Assembly: GCA_023266415.1 (NCBI GenBank) | Contig: JAHFQG010000093.1 | Coordinates: forward strand, 1-5,004 | Length of the DNA: 5,004 bases | Direction of reading: 5' to 3' | Origin: Francisellaceae bacterium | Lineage (GTDB): Bacteria > Pseudomonadota > Gammaproteobacteria > Berkiellales > Berkiellaceae | Part shown: positions 1-5,004 of the stretch, piece after piece | Numbering within the stretch: the first letter of the stretch is position 1 | Layout of the letters: every line of letters starts with the position of its first letter | Program-made: the position numbers and the translations under genes | Notes under the pieces: generated by a model | The model's database searches: none | The model's input: the letters and a program-made list of their open reading frames with translations, nothing else | What the model was told of the DNA's origin: nothing

Positions 1-1025
1 GCCAATGTGCCTTGGATGGTGGAAATTAGATGATGTACTGTAGAAAAGCTATTTAACTTACATAATTCGGTGACTTTCACTGTATGCGGTAAACACACAG
101 GTGAAAAATCATTGCGCATTAAATCCACAATCATAATATTTTCTGCACGATCCTTCTCACTCATCTCTAATGCCTGTTGTAAAGCAGCGTCTTTTTTAAA
201 GCAGGCATCTCGTCGACGAGTCCCTTTTATGGGATACGTGCGTGCTTCACGTCCCATACATTGTATAAATCGCTCAGGTGAATGACATATAATGGCCCCC
301 TCTGGCACCGAAAAATAAGCCGAAAAAGGGGCTAAATTGTTTTCCCCACTCTCCACATAAAAAGCCCAAGGCTCAAACTGAGCGGGCTTTGGAAGCTGAA
401 ATCGCTGCGAAATATTGGCTTCAAAAAAATCACCGTTTAAAATAGCTTCTTGCGTCTCTAAAACGGCTTGTTGGTATGTTTGTGGGGTAAAATTAGAGGT
501 GACTGTCTGAGGGGGAACTGGGATGAAAATCGGGGGGGGTAGAGCCGGTGTTTCATATCTGTTTAACAGCCAAGCCAACCGCACGGTCGCCCGTTGGTAT
601 TGCAAAATAGGGTCTAGCTCAGGAAATCCACTGGATATCACCCAAGCTTTTTGAATTGGGTGATCGAACACTATCAGAGCATCATAACAACCTAAGGCCA
701 CATCCGGAAATGGAAGCGTGTCATAAGGAAGGGAAGGCAATAAAGAGCTTGCTTCATACCCCAAAAAACCCAAAATACCTCCTTGTAAGGGGGGTAAATT
801 AGGGTGCGCTTCCAGCACATAAAGGCGAGTCCAGTCTTGTAGGCGCTCAAATACACCAACAGAGGTCTGGATTGTATCAAAGGGATCAAACCCTATAAAA
901 CTGTATCGCCCCGTGCTTGCTTGACATATCTTGGACTGCAGCAAAATGGCCCAGGGCTCCGTGGCAAATGGGTGAAAAACGGTTTCAGGGTGTCGCCAAG
1001 GGACTTCTTGAATAAGCGGTTTCAT
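1..1025 (-). CDS. pabB: Aminodeoxychorismate synthase component I (PabB), 3' end cut off by window edge
   Basis: Reading leftward from an ATG at 1025-1023, the frame stays open for 341 codons to the window edge without a stop. PabB, with the glutaminase PabA, converts chorismate plus glutamine to 4-amino-4-deoxychorismate, the precursor of p-aminobenzoate and folate, in the cytoplasm. The N-terminal domain (about residues 1-165) has PWAILLQS and TGRYSFIG, like the E. coli protein. The chorismate-binding domain starts near 183, with NGDFFEANISQRF (197-209), SPERF (249-253), PIKGT (265-269) and SEKDRAENIMIVDLMRND (289-306). The lysine of PIKGT (K267) is the PabB nucleophile; anthranilate synthase TrpE has PIAGT there, so the motif decides the call. 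E251 and K267 are 16 apart, as E258 and K274 are in E. coli. About 110 C-terminal residues, including the rest of the active site and any PabC fusion, lie outside. The start overlaps the ubiC stop (ATGA) and has only a weak ribosome site, suggesting translational coupling. A run of eight C falls in the interdomain linker. Confidence 0.93.
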   Translation of the reverse strand, partial: MKPLIQEVPWRHPETVFHPFATEPWAILLQSKICQASTGRYSFIGFDPFDTIQTSVGVFERLQDWTRLYVLEAHPNLPPLQGGILGFLGYEASSLLPSLPYDTLPFPDVALGCYDALIVFDHPIQKAWVISSGFPELDPILQYQRATVRLAWLLNRYETPALPPPIFIPVPPQTVTSNFTPQTYQQAVLETQEAILNGDFFEANISQRFQLPKPAQFEPWAFYVESGENNLAPFSAYFSVPEGAIICHSPERFIQCMGREARTYPIKGTRRRDACFKKDAALQQALEMSEKDRAENIMIVDLMRNDFSPVCLPHTVKVTELCKLNSFSTVHHLISTIQGTL

Positions 1026-1552
1026 AAGAAAAAAACTTCGGTGATGCTGAGGGGGTGGGATGCCCAAGTAAAATGAGAACGACGGGCCCAAAGAAGTTTT
1101 GTCATGCCAGCGAAGGCTGGCATCCAGTCTAATGGGTTGATATTCGAACTGGATGCCAGCTTTCGCTGGCATGACAGCAGTGCTTGCTGAAACAACTCGT
1201 CCGTCTTCTCTAAACACGCAAATTCAAACGCGCTGCGCGTGACAGTTGGATTGGCATACAGCAATGTTTTCCCAATGGGGCAATTGCCTAAAGCATCTAA
1301 AGCGGTTTGGTGATATTGATAAGTAGAGAACGGCATGACGACACGGCCGTAAGTAAGAGGGCCTTGGGTGTTATGAAACAGTACTTCACGGATCCAGTCA
1401 TTTGCCACACAACGCTGTGCGATTAACGTCATTTGGGCCCCTTTCAGCAACAACGCATCGCTTAAAGCGCCTTCTTGTGTCAACCATGCGGCAATATCAG
1501 GGGGGGCCGACACCGTCGGGATCCAGCACACTGGATCTGCAAGATGAGGCAT
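1022..1552 (-). CDS. ubiC: Chorismate pyruvate-lyase (UbiC) with an in-frame repeat insertion
   Basis: This 176-residue protein cleaves chorismate to 4-hydroxybenzoate and pyruvate, the first committed step of ubiquinone synthesis, in the cytoplasm. The family signature is clear: WIREVLF (53-59) followed by YGRVVMPFST, then GNCPIGKTLLYANPTVTR, WARRS (155-159) and a C-terminal ITEVFFL. R55 and E172 align with the E. coli active-site residues R76 and E155 by motif position. E. coli UbiC is about 165 residues; this one lacks the last few residues after the VFF strand yet is longer, because residues 127-151 are encoded by a palindromic repeat inserted before WARRS. The frame continues upstream to an ATG at 1702, but ATG 1552 is chosen because it follows the ettA stop, has an AGAGGA ribosome site 9 bases upstream, and avoids a 50-residue extension overlapping ettA. 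Activity is plausible because all motifs on both sides of the insert remain, but it is untested. A TTTTTTC heptamer lies just before the stop. Confidence 0.92.
   Translation of the reverse strand: MPHLADPVCWIPTVSAPPDIAAWLTQEGALSDALLLKGAQMTLIAQRCVANDWIREVLFHNTQGPLTYGRVVMPFSTYQYHQTALDALGNCPIGKTLLYANPTVTRSAFEFACLEKTDELFQQALLSCQRKLASSSNINPLDWMPAFAGMTKLLWARRSHFTWASHPLSITEVFFL
1028..1034 (-). other. Possible -1 slippery heptamer at the ubiC/pabB junction
   Basis: The minus strand has seven T then C at 1035-1028. In the ubiC frame the codons are GTT TTT TTC TTA TGA, so the heptamer T TTT TTC has the phase of a classical X XXY YYZ slippery site. A slip back by one base would read CTT and then the pabB ATG, giving a UbiC-Leu-PabB fusion. 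The nearest upstream Shine-Dalgarno-like bases are weak, and I did not identify a downstream stimulatory stem. It may be chance. Confidence 0.3.
1101..1175. repeat. REP-like pair of inverted palindromic repeats inside ubiC
   Basis: Two 28-bp arms, 1101-1128 and 1148-1175, are reverse complements at 27 of 28 positions and are separated by a 19-bp spacer. Each arm is itself a hairpin with an 8-bp perfect stem ATGCCAGC/GCTGGCAT and a 4-base loop (GAAG in one, TTTC in the other). The unit can thus fold as two small hairpins or as one long stem. Its length, 75 bp, is exactly 25 codons, and it is translated in the ubiC frame to a stretch ending WMPAFAGMT. Short hairpins of this GTCATGCC...GGCATCCAG type recur in many proteobacterial genomes, usually between genes. 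I see no GTAG motif next to the arms, no flanking target duplication, no transposase and no second copy in this window. Confidence 0.93.
1520..1537. repeat. Short perfect hairpin near the 5' end of ubiC
   Basis: GATCCAG at 1520-1526 and CTGGATC at 1531-1537 are perfect inverted repeats around a 4-base loop (CACA). In the ubiC message the hairpin starts 12 bases after the start codon. It could lower initiation on ubiC, but it may be a chance palindrome. It resembles the tip of the larger ubiC repeat only in the few bases CTGGAT. Confidence 0.5.
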
Positions 1553-1561
1553 ATCATCCGA

Positions 1562-1567
1562 TCCTCT
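1562..1567 (-). promoter_or_regulatory. ubiC ribosome binding site, overlapping the ettA stop codon
   Basis: AGAGGA on the minus strand lies 9 bases before the ATG at 1552, and its first two bases belong to the TAG stop of ettA (1568-1566). This placement supports the 1552 start and suggests that ribosomes finishing ettA can reinitiate on ubiC. Confidence 0.75.
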
Positions 1568-3245
1568 ACGATCCAATTGTTTCCAATTTTTTGTATTTAA
1601 TACGGGTTGGTCGACTAGCTTCTTCTCCCACACGGCGTCTGTAATCGGCTTCATATTCAGCATAATTGCCTTCAAAAAAGACGATTTGGCTGTTGCCTTC
1701 ATAGGCCAAGATGTGGGTCGCTATTCGGTCGAGGAACCACCTATCATGCGAGATAATCATGGCAGAGCCAGGGAAAGCCAGCAGAGCTTCTTCTAAGGCA
1801 CGTAAGGTTTCCACATCTAAGTCGTTGGTGGGCTCGTCTAAGAGCAACACATTGGCGCCTTTGCGGAGCAGTTTGGCTAAATGCACTCGGTTGCGTTCCC
1901 CGCCTGACAGCTGACCAATCATTTTTTGTTGATCAGAGCCTTTAAAGTTGAAGCGCCCCACATAAGCTCGTGAAGGCATTTGGAACTGCCCAACCGTCAC
2001 CACATCCAAGCCATCGGCAATTTCTTCAAAAATGGTTTTGTCATCGTTCAAACTATCGCGACTTTGATTGACATAGCCCAAATGAACAGAATCGCCTACT
2101 ATCACAGAGCCAGAATCAGGGGTTTCTGTGCCCGTAATCATGTTAAACAGGGTGGTTTTACCCGCTCCGTTAGGGCCGATAATACCCACAATGGCACCTC
2201 GGGGGACGGTAATGCTTAAATCGTCAACAAGGAGGTGATCACCAAACCGTTTGCTCACATGGCTTAAAGTGATTACTTTTTCACCCAAACGCTCACCAGG
2301 GGGAATATATAAACTCTGGGTTTCATTGCGTTTTTGAAACTCTTTGGAAGACAATTCTTCGAAATGGCTGAGGCGGGCTTTGCTTTTGGCACGTCGCCCT
2401 TTCGGATTGGTTCGAACCCATTCCAATTCAGCTTTCACGGTACGTTGATGGGAGGCTTCATCGCGTTGCTCTTGTTCCAGGCGAGCTTCTTTTTGCTCCA
2501 ACCAGCCAGAATAATTGCCTTTGAACGGAATGCCTCTTCCGCGATCGAGCTCCAAAATCCAACCGGCCACATTATCGAGGAAGTAGCGATCGTGGGTGAC
2601 AGCAATAACGGTGCCCGGAAATTCGAGTAGGTAGCGTTCGAGCCAGGCCACACTTTCGGCATCTAAATGGTTGGTGGGTTCATCTAACAGAAGCACATCG
2701 GGGGCTTTGAGGAGCAATTGGCACAATGCTACCCGACGTTTTTCACCCCCAGACAATTGAGAAACAGGGGCATCCCAAGTGGGTAGGCGCAAGGCATCGG
2801 CTGCAATTTCAAGTTTTCGATCGAGTTCCCAGCCGCCCACGGCGTCAATTTTATCTTGAAGGATGCCTTGGCGCTCTAACAGTTTGGCCATGGCATCATC
2901 GTTCATGGGTTCGGCAAAAGCAGCGCTGATGGCATCAAATTCAGTGAGGAGGGCTTTCACCTCAGAAACGGCTTCTTCGAGGTTGCCACGCACGTCTTTG
3001 TCAGGGTTTAGGTGAGGTTCTTGGGGTAAATATCCGAAAGTAAGTCCTTTTTGGGCAGTAATTTCACCCGTATATTGGGTATCTTGCCCGGCAATAACGC
3101 CAAGGAGCGAAGATTTTCCGGAGCCATTGACGCCCAATACCCCAATTTTAGCGCCATAAAAGAAGGACAAACGGATGTCTTTGAGAATTTCGCGCTTAGG
3201 GGGGACAACTTTAGACACATGATCCATCGAAAAAATGATTTTCAT
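1566..3245 (-). CDS. ettA: Energy-dependent translational throttle protein EttA (ABC-F ATPase)
   Basis: This 559-residue cytoplasmic ABC-F protein has two ABC ATPase domains and no membrane segment. In E. coli EttA binds the ribosomal E site and gates entry into elongation according to the ATP/ADP ratio. The first ATPase has Walker A GVNGSGKS (38-45), signature LSGGE (164-168), Walker B LLLDEP (185-190) with catalytic E189, and H218. An arm-like insertion lies near 90-140. The P-site-tRNA linker, about 240-325, includes ELEWVR, KGRRAKSKARL and FEEL. The second ATPase has GPNGAGKT (357-364), LSGGE (446-450), LLLDEP (467-472) with E471, and H500. The C-terminus reads RIKYKK before a short tail, as in E. 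coli EttA (about 555 residues). The opening MKIIFSMDHVSKVVPPKR aligns with the E. coli start, so ATG 3245 is preferred over the internal Met7; AGAAGG lies 8 bases upstream. It is the first gene of the unit with ubiC and pabB and diverges from glyA. The match to EttA rather than Uup or another ABC-F protein is strong. Confidence 0.97.
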   Translation of the reverse strand: MKIIFSMDHVSKVVPPKREILKDIRLSFFYGAKIGVLGVNGSGKSSLLGVIAGQDTQYTGEITAQKGLTFGYLPQEPHLNPDKDVRGNLEEAVSEVKALLTEFDAISAAFAEPMNDDAMAKLLERQGILQDKIDAVGGWELDRKLEIAADALRLPTWDAPVSQLSGGEKRRVALCQLLLKAPDVLLLDEPTNHLDAESVAWLERYLLEFPGTVIAVTHDRYFLDNVAGWILELDRGRGIPFKGNYSGWLEQKEARLEQEQRDEASHQRTVKAELEWVRTNPKGRRAKSKARLSHFEELSSKEFQKRNETQSLYIPPGERLGEKVITLSHVSKRFGDHLLVDDLSITVPRGAIVGIIGPNGAGKTTLFNMITGTETPDSGSVIVGDSVHLGYVNQSRDSLNDDKTIFEEIADGLDVVTVGQFQMPSRAYVGRFNFKGSDQQKMIGQLSGGERNRVHLAKLLRKGANVLLLDEPTNDLDVETLRALEEALLAFPGSAMIISHDRWFLDRIATHILAYEGNSQIVFFEGNYAEYEADYRRRVGEEASRPTRIKYKKLETIGS

Positions 3246-3253
3246 TTGGTTAA

Positions 3254-3259
3254 CCTTCT
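3254..3259 (-). promoter_or_regulatory. ettA ribosome binding site
   Basis: AGAAGG on the minus strand ends 8 bases before the ATG at 3245. It supports this start over the internal Met7 codon. Confidence 0.7.
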
Positions 3260-3282
3260 AACACACAAGACTTCTGAGAGAT

Positions 3283-3291
3283 AGTATATCA
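3283..3291 (-). promoter_or_regulatory. Extended -10 promoter candidate for the ettA-ubiC-pabB unit
   Basis: The minus strand reads TGATATACT, an extended -10 element (TG, one base, then TATACT, 5 of 6 to consensus). The -35 region is poor: TTACCT at 18-bp spacing matches only about 3 of 6, as is common for extended -10 promoters. Transcription would start near 3276, leaving a leader of about 30 bases with the ribosome site at 3254-3259. The call rests on motif and position only. Confidence 0.5.
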
Positions 3292-3309
3292 TCCCTCACC
3301 TAAGTCAGG

Positions 3310-3315
3310 TAAAAT
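3310..3315 (+). promoter_or_regulatory. Weak -10 candidate for the glyA-nrdR unit
   Basis: TAAAAT matches the -10 consensus at 5 of 6 positions and lies 34 bases before the glyA start, leaving room for a short leader with the ribosome site at 3334-3338. I find no good -35 hexamer 16-18 bases upstream, so an activator or another promoter may be used. TATATT at 3324-3329 is an alternative but would start transcription inside the ribosome site. Confidence 0.3.
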
Positions 3316-3333
3316 GTTGTGCTTATATTGTAC

Positions 3334-3338
3334 GGAGG
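3334..3338 (+). promoter_or_regulatory. glyA ribosome binding site that decides the start
   Basis: GGAGG lies 5 bases before the ATG at 3344. It would fall inside the coding sequence if the in-frame ATG at 3314 were used, and no comparable site precedes 3314, so 3344 is the start. Confidence 0.85.
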
Positions 3339-3343
3339 TCGTT

Positions 3344-4591
3344 ATGTTCACCCCCTCTTTAGCATTATCAGACTTCGATTCGGCCATAGCAGAAGCCATT
3401 TTACAAGAAAATACCCGCCAAGAGCAGCATATCGAGCTCATTGCCTCCGAAAATTATGTGAGTCCTTTGGTGTTAGAAGCGCAAGGATCACAACTTACCA
3501 ATAAATACGCCGAAGGATACCCCGGAAAACGCTATTATGGCGGATGTGAATACGTCGATAAAGTAGAAACTTTGGCGATAAATCGTGCCAAACAGCTGTT
3601 TGGCGCCCATTATGCCAATGTGCAACCCCATTCGGGTTCTTCCGCCAATGCGGCGGCACTCATGGCCCTCTTAAATCCAGGTGATACCCTATTGGGTATG
3701 AGCCTGAATCATGGAGGGCACCTCACCCATGGGGCAAAAGTGAATTTTTCAGGCAAATTGTTTCATGCCGTGCAATATGGGGTTACTGTGGAGGGCCTGA
3801 TTGATTATGATGAAATTGCTGCACTGGCCAAAAAACATCGTCCCAAACTTCTCATTGGCGGGTTTTCAGCCTATTCTCGCTTCATCGATTGGGAAAAAAT
3901 GCGAGCAATTGCAGATACCGTCAACGCCTATTTTATGGTGGATATGGCTCATGTGGCTGGCCTAGTGGCCACCGGGTTATACCCGTCTCCTATTCCTTTT
4001 GCAGATGTTGTTACCACCACCACCCATAAAACATTACGAGGTCCACGAGGCGGCCTCATTTTGGCCCGTGAAAATGCGGACATTGAAAAGAAACTCAATG
4101 CCACTATTTTCCCTGGGGTTCAAGGTGGCCCCCTGATGCATATCATTGCCGCCAAAGCAGTGGCTTTTTTAGAAGCATTGCAACCCTCTTTTTTAGAATA
4201 TCAACAACAAGTGTTGCGAAATGCACGCCAAATGGCCGATGGGTTGATGGGGCGAGGGTATCACATTGTGTCAGGCGGTACCGACAACCATTTACTGCTG
4301 ATGAGCCTGATTGACAAACCCATCACAGGAAAAGAAGCTGAAAAAGCCCTCGAACAAGCCAATATCACCACTAATAAAAATGCCGTTCCGAATGATCTGC
4401 GTTCCCCCTTTATTACCTCTGGCCTCCGATTGGGCTCTCCTGCCATCACCACCCGCGGGTTTATGGGGGCAGAAGTGGCCCAAATTGTGGGTTGGATGGC
4501 CGATGTGTTAGAAAATCCGACCGAATCAGTGATTGTACGTGTCAAACAGGAAGTGGAAGTGCTGTGTCGGCGCTTTCCCGTTTACGTTTAA
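3344..4591 (+). CDS. glyA: Serine hydroxymethyltransferase (GlyA)
   Basis: This 415-residue cytoplasmic PLP enzyme interconverts serine plus tetrahydrofolate with glycine plus 5,10-methylene-tetrahydrofolate, the main entry of one-carbon units. E. coli GlyA is 417 residues and the two align nearly end to end. Visible landmarks are [11 protein letters not shown] (30-40), [15 protein letters not shown] (58-72), [11 protein letters not shown] (94-104), [10 protein letters not shown] (121-130), VDMAHVAG with D200 and H203 at the cofactor, [14 protein letters not shown] with the Schiff-base lysine K229, [11 protein letters not shown] (256-266), and [14 protein letters not shown] with the substrate-carboxylate arginine R362. 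All key residues are present. The ATG at 3344 is chosen over 3314 because GGAGG sits 5 bases upstream and the protein then starts as the family does. nrdR follows after 11 bases with no terminator between, so the two are probably co-transcribed. The pairing links one-carbon supply for thymidylate and purines to control of ribonucleotide reductase. Confidence 0.98.
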   Translation: MFTPSLALSDFDSAIAEAILQENTRQEQHIELIASENYVSPLVLEAQGSQLTNKYAEGYPGKRYYGGCEYVDKVETLAINRAKQLFGAHYANVQPHSGSSANAAALMALLNPGDTLLGMSLNHGGHLTHGAKVNFSGKLFHAVQYGVTVEGLIDYDEIAALAKKHRPKLLIGGFSAYSRFIDWEKMRAIADTVNAYFMVDMAHVAGLVATGLYPSPIPFADVVTTTTHKTLRGPRGGLILARENADIEKKLNATIFPGVQGGPLMHIIAAKAVAFLEALQPSFLEYQQQVLRNARQMADGLMGRGYHIVSGGTDNHLLLMSLIDKPITGKEAEKALEQANITTNKNAVPNDLRSPFITSGLRLGSPAITTRGFMGAEVAQIVGWMADVLENPTESVIVRVKQEVEVLCRRFPVYV

Positions 4592-4594
4592 GGA
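4591..4594 (+). promoter_or_regulatory. nrdR ribosome binding site, overlapping the glyA stop codon
   Basis: AGGA starts on the last base of the glyA TAA (4589-4591) and ends 8 bases before the nrdR ATG at 4603. This fits coupled translation in a shared message. Confidence 0.65.
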
Positions 4595-4602
4595 AAAATA
4601 GT

Positions 4603-5004
4603 ATGCGATGTCCTTTTTGCTTAACAGAAGATACGCGGGTGGTTGATTCTCGATTGGGGGGGGAGGGGGAGCAAGTACGTCGCCGTCGCGAATGTATCGT
4701 TTGCCTAGAACGATTTACCACCTATGAAACCGCTGAATTAAACATGCCTCGACTCATTAAAAATGATCTATCCCGAGCCGCCTTTGATGAAAATAAATTG
4801 CGGCAGGGCCTCTTGCGAGCGTTGGAAAAACGACCCGTGGGGAGTGATGCCATCGAAGCTCTGTTAACCCGCATCAAACGTCGCCTGCGGGCCACCGGTG
4901 AGCGGGAAATTAAGACCCGTGTGTTGGGTGAATGGGTGATGGAAGAATTGCGCAAGTTAGATGAAGTGGCTTATGTACGCTTTGCCTCGGTTTATCGACG
5001 TTTT
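4603..5004 (+). CDS. nrdR: Transcriptional repressor NrdR, 3' end cut off by window edge
   Basis: The frame opens at ATG 4603 and runs 134 codons to the window edge; E. coli NrdR is 149 residues, so about 15 codons are missing. NrdR senses ATP/dATP through an ATP-cone domain and represses ribonucleotide reductase operons at paired NrdR boxes. The N-terminal zinc ribbon is intact, with MRCPFC (C3, C6) and ECIVC (C31, C34), followed by ERFTTYE. VRRRR (25-29) is the conserved basic stretch in the DNA-binding part. The ATP-cone begins near MPRLIKND (48-55) and includes [21 protein letters not shown], and [11 protein letters not shown] at 122-132. Codons 18-22 contain a run of eight G (4656-4663) followed by A and five more G, encoding the Gly-Gly-Glu-Gly before the basic stretch. 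No NrdR box was found in this window. Confidence 0.96.
   Translation, partial: MRCPFCLTEDTRVVDSRLGGEGEQVRRRRECIVCLERFTTYETAELNMPRLIKNDLSRAAFDENKLRQGLLRALEKRPVGSDAIEALLTRIKRRLRATGEREIKTRVLGEWVMEELRKLDEVAYVRFASVYRRF

Larger units (their letters stand above)
3246..3343. other. Divergent intergenic spacer between ettA and glyA
   Basis: This 98-bp spacer is the only non-coding stretch of any size. It must hold the start signals for both transcription units, and the proposed -10 elements are only about 20 bp apart, so the two promoters could compete or share a regulator. I see no long inverted repeat, terminator, NrdR-box pair or riboswitch-like structure. A small imperfect palindrome, ACCT/AGGT at 3298-3310, is too weak to call an operator. 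Confidence 0.85.

Noticed and set aside
70..889. Small open frames in the left 1 kb (70-285 plus, 692-889 minus)
   Set aside because: They overlap the continuous, motif-rich pabB frame on the minus strand and resemble no family; they are shadows.
1..1025. pabB call as trpE (anthranilate synthase)
   Set aside because: The motif is PIKGT, with the PabB lysine, not PIAGT as in TrpE.
1101..1175. The inverted repeat as a rho-independent terminator
   Set aside because: It lies inside an open, conserved coding sequence, and no U-run follows it in the operon's direction. The arms are better read as REP-like units.
1022..1552. ubiC as a pseudogene because of the repeat
   Set aside because: The frame is unbroken, R55 and E172 are kept, and the C-terminal motifs resume after the insert.
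1553..1702. Longer ubiC start at 1702, adding 50 residues
   Set aside because: The extension lies wholly over the conserved ettA C-terminus in another frame. The ATG at 1552 follows the ettA stop and has a good ribosome site.
3280..3300. NrdR box in the AT-rich spacer segment
   Set aside because: The bases around GATAGTATATCAT do not match the paired 16-bp NrdR box pattern, and no second box at the expected spacing was seen.
3314..3343. Longer glyA start at ATG 3314
   Set aside because: The extra 10 residues are not family-like, no ribosome site precedes 3314, and GGAGG lies inside the extension at the right distance for ATG 3344.
1..5004. A hidden new defence, mobile or RNA system
   Set aside because: All but about 120 bp is covered by five recognisable housekeeping genes; no transposase, integrase, CRISPR-like direct repeats or tRNA-like fold was visible.

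Overview
The window is chromosomal housekeeping DNA, most likely from a gammaproteobacterium. The support is a UbiC-type chorismate lyase (ubiquinone pathway), an EttA and a GlyA that align closely with my memory of the E. coli proteins, and a glyA-nrdR pair. Base composition looks mid-range by eye. An in-frame REP-like repeat in ubiC suggests a genome carrying short palindromic repeats, as in some intracellular or Legionellales-like lineages, but I cannot fix the genus. I see no defence system, prophage, transposase, CRISPR array or RNA gene.

Layout: two transcription units diverge from a 98-bp spacer (3246-3343). Leftward (minus strand) run ettA (1566-3245), ubiC (1022-1552) and pabB (1025 down to the left edge, cut off). 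They are packed as an operon: 13 bp separate ettA from ubiC, with the ubiC ribosome site touching the ettA stop codon, and ubiC and pabB overlap by an ATGA. Rightward (plus strand) run glyA (3344-4591) and, 11 bp later, nrdR (4603 to the right edge, cut off about 15 codons before the family's usual end). Coding density is very high; the only non-coding stretch of any size is the divergent spacer.

Function: UbiC and PabB both consume chorismate, one for 4-hydroxybenzoate (ubiquinone) and one for aminodeoxychorismate (p-aminobenzoate, then folate). GlyA uses the folate product to make glycine and 5,10-methylene-tetrahydrofolate, which supports thymidylate and purine synthesis, and NrdR represses ribonucleotide reductase genes. 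The neighbourhood therefore has a folate, one-carbon and nucleotide theme, with the translation factor EttA leading the chorismate operon.

Most worth a second look: (1) a 75-bp pair of inverted palindromic repeats sits inside the ubiC reading frame and adds 25 residues without breaking it; (2) a TTTTTTC heptamer at the end of ubiC would, on a -1 slip, lead straight into pabB; (3) two 8-base G/C runs lie inside pabB and nrdR.
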